18,680 nt of DNA, from positions 1 to 18,680 of the forward strand of contig QNAF01000011.1 in the NCBI GenBank assembly GCA_003641405.1. Direction: 5' to 3'. Positions within the stretch are counted from its first letter, which is position 1. The number at the start of each line of letters is the position of its first letter. Shown here in pieces: positions 6,230 to 12,909 of this stretch. Made by a program: the position numbers and the translations under genes. The notes beneath the pieces were generated by a model that was given only the letters and a program-made list of their open reading frames with translations, had not been told where the DNA came from and did not search any database. The stretch comes from Candidatus Zixiibacteriota bacterium (lineage in GTDB: Bacteria > Zixibacteria > MSB-5A5 > GN15 > FEB-12).

Positions 6230-8665
6230 GTGTTGAAATCAGTAATGATCATAGCGGCGCTAGTGTTACTGGTGCCGACCGCATTTGCTTTCGAAGCACT
6301 GTTTGAAACCCGCGTGGATCTTCCGGTTGGAAATGGCCCCAGTAGTGTCGCGTTTGGGGATTTCAACTTCGATGGTGATCTGGATATCGCGATTTCCTGT
6401 CAGGAGGCGGATTCTCTATACATAGCCTTCTCCGACGGCGCCGGATGGTTTCATGTGGCCATCGCCTATCCTGTCATGGTCGAACCCTCTGGAGTGGTGG
6501 CAGGTGATTTTAACCTCGATGCAGCCCTGGATCTCGCGGTCGTAGGCCTATCCGACTCCGTATGGATATTGATAAACGACGGCAGCGGCGTGTTTTCTCA
6601 TACTTCCGACTATGCCGTCGGCTTGGACCCCTCTGATATGATCGCGGCCCATCTCAATGATGACAGCTTTCTGGATCTGGTGGTCGAATCAAGGGGCCTG
6701 TCAATCTTGTTTGGCAACGGCAACGGTACTTTCCAGTCTCCGGTGGAGTATCTCTGGCTGGCTATGAGCGAGGCGGTGGCGGCTTTTGATTTTGACGGTG
6801 ACACTGATATCGATCTGGTCACCACCAGCCACTGGGAAGATGGTGCCATCCACCGTCTTCGCAACAACGGCTTCGGTGTTTTCGACACCCTCCCGAATAT
6901 CAGCATGAAGTATCCCCGCGTAGCAGTTCCGGTCGATTTGAACGATGACTACATTGTCGATCTGGCCCTGTTCGCCGGCGATTCGGTCCATGCAATGTTG
7001 AACAGCGGGAGCGGTGCCTTTACGATCGACAGCACCTACTATACCGGGCATTATGCCGCCCATGCCTGTGCAGCCGATCTGAACCTGGACACCGATACGC
7101 ACAAAGACATCATTGTGGCCAGCATGTATGATCTGGCCACAGTTGTTATGAACAACGGCGACTGTACCCTGGCCCCACCGGTCACCTATGTTACCAGCGA
7201 TAACTGTGAGTTCGTAGCGGCGCCCGATCTGGATAAGGACAACGACTCTGACCTGGTACTGGTCAACTTCCAGTCCGACAACCTCACCGTGTTGAGAAAT
7301 CCCGGCAACGGTATATTTCCGGTGGAGCCACGCTTTGCGGCAGGGAATCGGCCGGAATCAATCTGCAAGGCCGACTTCGACAACGACGGTTATGTTGACC
7401 TGGCCACGGTGGATGACCACACCAACAACTTCACAGTACTTCTGAATAACCACGACCGTACTTTTGGACCGGCGGTGACCTACAGCCTCATCCACAACGG
7501 TTATTCGATATGCGCGGCCGATTTCGATCAAAACGGGTATGAGGATATTGTTGTGGCCGACACCGGTCTGGCGGTGATGTTAAATGACGGAGACGGCACG
7601 TTTAGCGGTGCCGAATACTACGCCTGCAAGGAAGGTGATGACCCACGCTCGATGATAGCCACCGATCTCAACGGCGATGGTTTCCCCGATCTAGCGGTGG
7701 CCGATGAAGACTGGGACGGCTCTCTGCATATCTTTATCAACGGTGCTGACGGTAGCGGAAGTCTGGCGACAGCGGTCAGCTATCCACTGGCCGAATATCC
7801 TATGTCGGTCTGCCCGTTTGACCTTGACAATGACAACGATACCGACCTGGTCATCCCGTGTTTGGGGGACGATTTCGCCATCCTGATGCTCAACGACGGT
7901 GCCGGAGTCTTCAGTATCGGAGCCATCCTGCATGTCGGCGAGCTGCCGATTGCCGCCGCCGCCGGTGATTTCGATGAAGACGGCCTGACCGATCTGGCGT
8001 TCAACATCGATCTTGAAGAAGACATGGCGGTCTTCAAAAATAACGGCGATACCACCTTTCAGTATATTGGAACATACGGCACCGGGGAGTACTGTTATGA
8101 TATTCTGGCCCGGGATTTCGACGAAGACGGTCATCTCGACCTTGCGGTGCCGTCGTCCGAAGCCCACTGCATACACATGTTTATCGGGGACGGTGCCGGC
8201 GGTTTTGAACACAGTGTCGACTACGGCACCTCGTTGACCCCGATGGCCGCCGTCGCGGCGGATTTTGACAACGATGGCTTTCTTGATCTGGCGGCCTGCA
8301 ATGAGGATGACAACAATATCTCAGTCCTCTACAACCGTATGTTGCTAACGTGGGTGGATGAAGCGAGCAGCGATGGAGACCTGCCTGTTGATCACCTGCT
8401 GGCACAGAACTATCCCAACCCGTTCAACCCGATTACATCAATCGAGTACAGTCTACCAAGGCGGAGTCATGTGACAATTGAAGTGTACAATATCTTGGGT
8501 CAGGGAGTGCGGACGTTGGTGGATCGGGAGGAACCAGCGGGCTCATACACAATCACTTGGGACGGTAAAACGGCCACAGGTAAACCAGCCGCTACAGGTT
8601 TATACCTATATCGTTTTCAGGTTGGAGATCATGTCGAGACGAAAAAGATGCTGTTGGTGAAATAG
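6230..8665 (+). CDS. Secreted FG-GAP/VCBS repeat protein with type IX sorting tail
   Basis: A protein of 811 residues with a GTG start. Residues 1-20 form a signal peptide (hydrophobic core then T-A-F-A). About 14 repeats of roughly 45-50 residues follow, each carrying a Ca-binding-like loop of the form D-x-D/N-x-D/G-x-x-D-L. Clear examples are D-F-N-F-D-G-D-L-D-I, D-F-D-N-D-G-Y-V-D-L, D-L-N-G-D-G-F-P-D-L and D-F-D-E-D-G-H-L-D-L. Such repeats build integrin-alpha-like beta-propellers, so two seven-bladed propellers are a plausible reading. Residues 727-734 are N-Y-P-N-P-F-N-P, followed by I-T-S-I-E-Y-S-L-P, Y-N-I-L-G-Q-G-V, W-D-G-K and a final L-Y-L-Y-R-F-Q-V-G-D ending in K-K-M-L-L-V-K. This is the FlgD-Ig-like type IX secretion sorting domain. 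The protein is predicted to cross the outer membrane and be surface-attached or released. Its target is unknown. No catalytic motif is visible. Confidence 0.9.
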   Translation: MLKSVMIIAALVLLVPTAFAFEALFETRVDLPVGNGPSSVAFGDFNFDGDLDIAISCQEADSLYIAFSDGAGWFHVAIAYPVMVEPSGVVAGDFNLDAALDLAVVGLSDSVWILINDGSGVFSHTSDYAVGLDPSDMIAAHLNDDSFLDLVVESRGLSILFGNGNGTFQSPVEYLWLAMSEAVAAFDFDGDTDIDLVTTSHWEDGAIHRLRNNGFGVFDTLPNISMKYPRVAVPVDLNDDYIVDLALFAGDSVHAMLNSGSGAFTIDSTYYTGHYAAHACAADLNLDTDTHKDIIVASMYDLATVVMNNGDCTLAPPVTYVTSDNCEFVAAPDLDKDNDSDLVLVNFQSDNLTVLRNPGNGIFPVEPRFAAGNRPESICKADFDNDGYVDLATVDDHTNNFTVLLNNHDRTFGPAVTYSLIHNGYSICAADFDQNGYEDIVVADTGLAVMLNDGDGTFSGAEYYACKEGDDPRSMIATDLNGDGFPDLAVADEDWDGSLHIFINGADGSGSLATAVSYPLAEYPMSVCPFDLDNDNDTDLVIPCLGDDFAILMLNDGAGVFSIGAILHVGELPIAAAAGDFDEDGLTDLAFNIDLEEDMAVFKNNGDTTFQYIGTYGTGEYCYDILARDFDEDGHLDLAVPSSEAHCIHMFIGDGAGGFEHSVDYGTSLTPMAAVAADFDNDGFLDLAACNEDDNNISVLYNRMLLTWVDEASSDGDLPVDHLLAQNYPNPFNPITSIEYSLPRRSHVTIEVYNILGQGVRTLVDREEPAGSYTITWDGKTATGKPAATGLYLYRFQVGDHVETKKMLLVK

Positions 8666-8720
8666 GCTGCTAAAAAATGATCACAATAGGGCGTAAGTCC
8701 TTGTGCCACAACGCGAGTAT

Positions 8721-8732
8721 GGGGTTCGCCCC
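8721..8732. repeat. GGGG-TTCG-CCCC hairpin in the FG-GAP/tRNA intergenic region
   Basis: A short stem with a stable TTCG loop lies 55 bases after the FG-GAP stop and is followed by more C residues rather than T. It could weakly terminate the upstream transcript. TAGGGCG at 8687-8693 precedes it, and the same heptamer recurs at 12875-12881 in another gene-end hairpin. Confidence 0.3.
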
Positions 8733-8788
8733 CCCTACCTCCATCAGACACATCGTATCTGCTTGTACTGACTTGTGCAGAGTAGTAG

Positions 8789-8827
8789 ATTCACGGGACT
8801 ATAGTCCCAGGGGTCTTTGTCGTGAAT
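8789..8827. repeat. Nested inverted repeat around GGGACTATAGTCCC
   Basis: A perfect 14-base palindrome at 8795-8808 lies inside a longer inverted repeat, with ATTCACG at 8789-8795 matched by CGTGAAT at 8821-8827. It lies 124 bases after the FG-GAP stop and about 100 bases before the tRNA. No T tract follows, so an operator, a remnant of a small mobile repeat or a structured RNA are all possible. Confidence 0.5.
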
Positions 8828-8857
8828 GCGCAACTCGTTGTTAGATAAGGAGAGAAG

Positions 8858-8876
8858 CGGTCACAGATTGGTCACA
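8858..8876 (+). repeat. Doubled GGTCACA motif, copy 2
   Basis: CGGTCACA (8858-8865), three bases, then TGGTCACA (8869-8876), 11 bases apart start to start. Copy 1 is at 4438-4456 (TGGTCACA, AAA, TGGTCCCA). Both are intergenic, and this one lies 53 bases before the tRNA-Leu gene. Confidence 0.5.
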
Positions 8877-8892
8877 AGGCTGTTTTTCAATC

Positions 8893-8921
8893 TTGCGCGG
8901 AACACCGTAACTCGTTATCCT
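8893..8921 (+). promoter_or_regulatory. Probable tRNA-Leu promoter
   Basis: TTGCGC (8893-8898) and TATCCT (8916-8921) are separated by exactly 17 bases, in sigma-70-like spacing. Transcription would begin about 8928, only a base or two before the mature tRNA 5' end at 8930, so the 5' leader would be almost absent. Confidence 0.5.
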
Positions 8922-8929
8922 ACAACACT

Positions 8930-9017
8930 GCCGGAGTGGTGGAATTGGTAGACACCAGGGACTTAAAATCCCTTGGTCCGTAGGACCGTGCCGGTTCAAG
9001 TCCGGCCTCCGGCACCA
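8930..9017 (+). tRNA. tRNA-Leu (anticodon UAA)
   Basis: Class II tRNA of 88 bases. The acceptor arm GCCGGAG (8930-8936) pairs with CTCCGGC (9007-9013), followed by the discriminator A and an encoded CCA (9015-9017). The anticodon stem AGGGA/TCCCT (8957-8961, 8969-8973) encloses CTTAAAA, giving anticodon TAA at 8964-8966. A long variable arm, GGTCC-GTA-GGACC, and the T arm GCCGG-TTCAAGT-CCGGC complete the fold. It decodes UUA and probably UUG. The convergent kinase gene ends 28 bases beyond. Confidence 0.97.
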
Positions 9018-9045
9018 GGTTAGGCAATTTCGCTCGACAGATTAA

Positions 9046-11466
9046 TCAGGCGGTTTTGGCCAGGTTCAAAAGCTGTTCGATATCAAGATTCGAAAAATGG
9101 GGATCGATCAGAATTTCCTTCTCCGTTGGTCCCGGCGTTCCCGCAAGTGCGTGCTTGAGACTCTCTCGGAGGGCATCTTCATCCCCCATCAAAGCGTAGG
9201 CGCGGGCAACATTGTACCAGACATCTCCGATCAGGTTATCGCGTGATGTGATTTCCTCCAGCGTCGCTCTGGCGGTTTCGGTCTCGCGGGTGCCTGCCTG
9301 AGCCAGTGCCCAGTAGCCCTGGACCTGTACGTTCTCCGGATTTGAAAAGTCCACGTCCTTCATATCGGTGAGGGCTTTCCTGTAGTACTTCTGTGACTGT
9401 TCCAAATCTCCGCGCAATTGCTCAAGCAGTCCCAGGTACACGTAAGCAACAAACGGGAAGAACTCCGCTTGGATCGACTTATTGAAAGCCACAATGGATA
9501 TTTCGTATTCGCCGCGGATTAGATGAACAAAACCCGCATCAATGTAACAGTTCGGGTCGCCCTGATATTTTGCTGCATAATCAAAGTTCTCAAGGGCTAT
9601 ATCGAGAACTCCCAGCTTCATATACACCAGGCCGAGATTGTAGTACGCCCGTCCGTAGTCCGGACTGATCTCGATCGCACGCTGCAGCGTGGCCATGGCT
9701 GCAGTGTAGCGATGTCTGTATGTATGGAGCAATCCGATCAGAAGAAGAGTCTCGGTATCGGTCGGTGCCATTCTAAGCGATTTGGTGGCCCATTCCAATG
9801 AAGAGGAATAGTCGGCTTCCTGATATTTTTGCCATGCCAGCGACCGGTACGCAAGAGCATACTTCGGGTTGAGTTCAATCGCTTTCAGGTAGCATTCTTC
9901 ACACTTAGCCATGTCGCCCATGAATTGATAGTACCGACCGAGAGAACGCTGCCCCTCAGGCAGGTCTGGAGCTATCTTGATGGCTCTCAGTGCCTGCGAT
10001 TTGGCTGCCTCAATGCGTTCCTCTGTTCGGTCATAGTAAAAGTTGTACTGACATGCAAATATGTCGGCCAGTCCTGAATGGGCCAATGCGAAGTCAGGAT
10101 CGATTTCGAGCGACTTCTCGTACATCTGAGTCGCGAATTCAAGGTCCTCGGGCTTGGCGCAGTGGTAGTAACTTTTGCCTTTTAGATAGAAGTCATATGC
10201 TGTGATATCAGGTTTCAGAAAGTCGTCGACCTCCACGGGCGCTTGACCGGTGGCGTCAGCAAGTGCAGTAGAGGTGTCTTGCGCAGCTTGCGAGAGCAGC
10301 TCGAAAAGGCGGTCTTCCGGTTCTTCATACTTCTGGCTGGATACTAACCGTTGGCCATTCTCACAATGCACAAAGAGATTGAGCTTGATTTTGTCTTTCC
10401 ATCGCATCAGCGATCCGCTTACGATGAAGTCCGAACGGAAGCGTTGGAAAACTTCGCGGATGTCTCTGGGAAGATTTACTGACGGCTGGGCCGAAACGAC
10501 GAGGTCAGTCCTGCGCGAGAGTTCACTTACAACATCGTCTGTGAAACCTTCGCAAAAATAGTCCCAGCTAGAGTCCTGCGAGAGGTTTCGCAGGTCAATG
10601 ACAGTAACCGACTTGCGCCGGGTGGTAGCGACTGAGACAGGCGATGGTTTTTCGCCGCCAAGGCTCGTTTGAAGCTGCTCGATGACACCGGTCATGTCGG
10701 GAAATCGGTCGTTGGGTTGTTTGGCCAGAAGCTTGAGAACGAGGGAATCCAGCCAATCCGGTACGTTTTCATTAAGCTCACCCAAAGGTACCGGGTCTTC
10801 ATGCAGAATCGAGTAGATCACAGCCGCCGGGTAGTCACCTTCGAATGGCCTTTGAGCCGAAAGCAATTCGTACAGCAAAACGCCGAACGAGAACTGGTCA
10901 CTGCTTGTGGTTACGGGTTCTCCCGCCAGTTGTTCTGGTGCGAGGTAATGGAGGGTTCCTGCGATATTGCCTTGTTCGTCGATAGATTCCTTTCGGATAG
11001 GCTTGGCCAGCCCAAAATCAAGAATCTTCACTTCGTGATCATCAGTGAGATGGATATTGTCAGGCTTTAGATCGCGGTGGACCAGATCAACCGAGTGTGC
11101 CGCGTGGATCCCCTCAGCAGTTTGCAGGGCGATTCCCAGTTTCTCGGGCAGATCGAACTCGGTTGCTGCTTCGGTTAGGTCTCTGCCTCCGACGAACTCC
11201 ATGGCGATATATGGAATGCCATCACAGATCGAATACTCCCACACCCTGACAACATGAGGGGAGTCGATTTTTGCAGCGGACTTGGCTTCATCGGCCAAGC
11301 GTCGCCGGTAGTCGGTGGAGTCAGCAAGCTCTTTGCGAATCAGTTTGAGAGCAACTACACGATCCAGGCGGCTGTCCACAGCACGGTACACCTCACCCAT
11401 GGCACCGCTGCCGATGGACTTTTCAATGCGATATGTGCCGAATATGGCACCTTCTGCCAGAATCAT
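9046..11466 (-). CDS. Ser/Thr protein kinase with TolB/FlgO-like and TPR domains
   Basis: A protein of 806 residues with no membrane segment, so it should be cytosolic. The kinase domain covers about residues 9-270: Gly-rich loop G-S-G-A-M-G-E-V-Y (19-27), A-L-K with Lys41, alpha-C Glu60, catalytic H-R-D-L-K-P-D-N (130-137), D-F-G (150-152) and A-P-E (176-178). All key residues are present, so it should be active. Residues about 285-410 resemble the TolB-N/FlgO-like domain found in CadC and adenylate cyclase-linked proteins, with D-L-R-N-L-S, Y-F-C-E-G-F-T-D-D-V-V-S-E-L-S and F-I-V-S-G-S-L. From about 425 to the end, tandem TPR repeats follow the A-L-A-Y-R-S-L-A / A-x-x-x-A-I-E-x-x-P-x pattern, giving a protein-interaction platform. 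GAGGAT (complement of 11472-11477) is the ribosome binding site. It is divergent from a PPM phosphatase gene, a plausible antagonist. Its substrates cannot be read from the sequence. Confidence 0.93.
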   Translation of the reverse strand: MILAEGAIFGTYRIEKSIGSGAMGEVYRAVDSRLDRVVALKLIRKELADSTDYRRRLADEAKSAAKIDSPHVVRVWEYSICDGIPYIAMEFVGGRDLTEAATEFDLPEKLGIALQTAEGIHAAHSVDLVHRDLKPDNIHLTDDHEVKILDFGLAKPIRKESIDEQGNIAGTLHYLAPEQLAGEPVTTSSDQFSFGVLLYELLSAQRPFEGDYPAAVIYSILHEDPVPLGELNENVPDWLDSLVLKLLAKQPNDRFPDMTGVIEQLQTSLGGEKPSPVSVATTRRKSVTVIDLRNLSQDSSWDYFCEGFTDDVVSELSRRTDLVVSAQPSVNLPRDIREVFQRFRSDFIVSGSLMRWKDKIKLNLFVHCENGQRLVSSQKYEEPEDRLFELLSQAAQDTSTALADATGQAPVEVDDFLKPDITAYDFYLKGKSYYHCAKPEDLEFATQMYEKSLEIDPDFALAHSGLADIFACQYNFYYDRTEERIEAAKSQALRAIKIAPDLPEGQRSLGRYYQFMGDMAKCEECYLKAIELNPKYALAYRSLAWQKYQEADYSSSLEWATKSLRMAPTDTETLLLIGLLHTYRHRYTAAMATLQRAIEISPDYGRAYYNLGLVYMKLGVLDIALENFDYAAKYQGDPNCYIDAGFVHLIRGEYEISIVAFNKSIQAEFFPFVAYVYLGLLEQLRGDLEQSQKYYRKALTDMKDVDFSNPENVQVQGYWALAQAGTRETETARATLEEITSRDNLIGDVWYNVARAYALMGDEDALRESLKHALAGTPGPTEKEILIDPHFSNLDIEQLLNLAKTA

Positions 11467-11508
11467 GTGAAATCCTCAATCAAAACGGCTCACATAATAG
11501 TTGCTGAA

Positions 11509-11530
11509 AAACCTATCTTTGCATAGGTTT
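11509..11530. promoter_or_regulatory. Palindrome in the kinase/phosphatase divergent region (candidate operator)
   Basis: AAACCTAT (11509-11516) and ATAGGTTT (11523-11530) are perfect 8-bp arms around six bases, midway between the two start codons. On the plus strand, TTGCAT-N17-TATCAA (11519-11547) is a weak promoter candidate for the phosphatase. On the minus strand, TTGATA (complement of 11542-11547) could serve the kinase. The palindrome would overlap both. Confidence 0.45.
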
Positions 11531-11568
11531 AGTATCGACAGTATCAATATAAATAGGCACAATAAGCT

Positions 11569-12855
11569 ATGCCAAGCATTTCTGACAGGGAACTTAAAAG
11601 ACTCAGAGCCAGCGTTGATGAACTTTCGGCGCTAAACCAGATTGCCACCGCCATCAACATGTCAATGTCGGTGGACAAAATCACACGTGTTGTTCTTGAT
11701 TGCTGTCTGAAAAAGATTCGTGCGTCCCAGGGGGCTGTCTTTCTGGTCGATGATGACCGGACCGATATCGATAACGCGAGAACATTCGTGCGAGAAAGCA
11801 TAGATGAGGAGGGTACATTACCGTTCCATCTTCACAAGAGTTTGCTTGGCTGGATGACCAAGAACAAGGCTCTTCTTGTCATGAATGAACCCGACAGCGA
11901 CAGCCGCTTTGCAGGAAGCAACTTCCAGAACAGCGGGATCAAGTCCGTACTTGCTGCTCCCCTAATAACCAGAAGTGGTCTGATAGGGCTGTTGGTTCTC
12001 TTTAATAGCGAAATGTCAGACGGTTTCAACGAAAATGATAAGCGTTTTCTGGGAATTGTGGGCACTCAGACAGCCAGAGTGATTGAGAACGCACGTCTTT
12101 TTGAGAAGGAACAGCAGCTCCAGGCGCTGGAAGAAGAGATGAAAGTGGCTTCCACGATCCAGCGTGGTCTGCTGCCGAGAAAGAACATCTCCGAGAACGA
12201 TTACGAGCTTGTAGGATTCAACGAGCCCGCCAAAGCAATTGGTGGTGACTACTACGACATGCTAAGACTGAGCAACGAACGTGTGTTCATTGCTGTCGGT
12301 GATGTATCCGGCAAAGGTGTACCGGCGGCGCTGTTGGCGGCTAAGGCCCAGGCGGTTGTCAGATCCCTGTTGCAAACCGGTTCTCAGATGCCAATGGATC
12401 AGCTTGTGAGCTGCCTGAATAACTCGTTCTGGGAATCCACTCAGCCTGAGCAGTTCGTGACTGCTTTCATGGCTATCTATGATTCGACGACACGCAAGCT
12501 TCAGTACGTCAGCGCTGGTCACACACCACCGTATGTTGTTTCTTCAAATGGTGTGATTCGGACACTCACTGAAGGCAATTTGATTGTCGGCGTCGTGCCG
12601 GATACCCCGTATATCACAAGTGAAACGGTGCTTGAAGCGGGGGAGACGCTTGCTGTTTACACCGACGGGGTGACTGAGTGTTTTTCGCCGGAAAGTGAGG
12701 AATATGGTGAGAGCCGACTGGAGGCGTTTCTTTCGGGTCACGCTACCGATACGCCGGAGATTCTTATCGATACCCTAGTGTCGGAACTGGCCGACTTCCG
12801 CAGTGAGGCAACCCAGTCAGACGATATCACGTTGTTGCTGCTGAAAGCCAAATAG
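11569..12855 (+). CDS. GAF-domain PPM/SpoIIE-type protein phosphatase (RsbU-like)
   Basis: A protein of 428 residues. Residues about 15-178 form a GAF sensory domain (ending in L-L-V-L-F-N and the D-x-R-F-L-G-I-V-G-T-Q-T-A-R-V-I-E-N-A helix). A coiled-coil linker covers about 175-200 (E-E-E-M-K-V-A-S-T-I-Q-R-G-L-L-P), which is typical of RsbU/RsbP-like enzymes. Residues about 215-428 are the metal-dependent phosphatase domain: G-G-D-Y-Y-D (225-230), G-D-V-S-G-K-G (244-250), Y-V-S-A-G-H, Y-T-D-G-V-T-E (364-370) and Q-S-D-D-I-T (416-421), so the Mn/Mg-binding Asp residues are intact. It would remove phosphate from Ser/Thr of a regulator such as an anti-sigma-factor antagonist, or from the divergent kinase or its targets. 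No RsbW/RsbV genes are present here. No membrane segment is visible. The ribosome binding site before the ATG is poor. Confidence 0.93.
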   Translation: MPSISDRELKRLRASVDELSALNQIATAINMSMSVDKITRVVLDCCLKKIRASQGAVFLVDDDRTDIDNARTFVRESIDEEGTLPFHLHKSLLGWMTKNKALLVMNEPDSDSRFAGSNFQNSGIKSVLAAPLITRSGLIGLLVLFNSEMSDGFNENDKRFLGIVGTQTARVIENARLFEKEQQLQALEEEMKVASTIQRGLLPRKNISENDYELVGFNEPAKAIGGDYYDMLRLSNERVFIAVGDVSGKGVPAALLAAKAQAVVRSLLQTGSQMPMDQLVSCLNNSFWESTQPEQFVTAFMAIYDSTTRKLQYVSAGHTPPYVVSSNGVIRTLTEGNLIVGVVPDTPYITSETVLEAGETLAVYTDGVTECFSPESEEYGESRLEAFLSGHATDTPEILIDTLVSELADFRSEATQSDDITLLLLKAK

Positions 12856-12877
12856 CAGCAAGCGGCTATCTTAGTAG

Positions 12878-12901
12878 GGCGGGTCCGTCTTCGAACCCGC
12901 C
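12878..12901. terminator. Hairpin between convergent genes, possible bidirectional terminator
   Basis: GGCGGGT (12878-12884) pairs with ACCCGCC (12895-12901), and the stem can extend to ten pairs with one mismatch. It lies between the ends of the phosphatase and the 1297-residue protein genes. There is no T tract on either side, so Rho-independent termination would be imperfect. It may also be a dispersed palindromic repeat. Confidence 0.45.
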
Positions 12902-12909
12902 AATTGTCA

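Noticed and set aside
6701..8212. Antisense open frames of 133 and 173 residues on the minus strand opposite the FG-GAP gene
   Set aside because: They arise because repeated Asp/Gly/Asn codons of the Ca-binding loops read as Val/Ile/Pro codons without stops on the other strand. They lack ribosome binding sites and recognisable domains.
8855..8985. Open frame reading through the GGTCACA motif into the tRNA-Leu, as at the end of an integrase gene
   Set aside because: No integrase catalytic residues or upstream coding sequence exist, and the frame simply reads through the tRNA. Only the repeat motif is kept as a finding.
11514..11521. TATCTTTG, a match to the Bacteroidetes -7 promoter motif
   Set aside because: There is no TTTG at the required upstream distance, and the window holds a perfect classic sigma-70 promoter elsewhere, so the Bacteroidetes-type signal is unlikely here.
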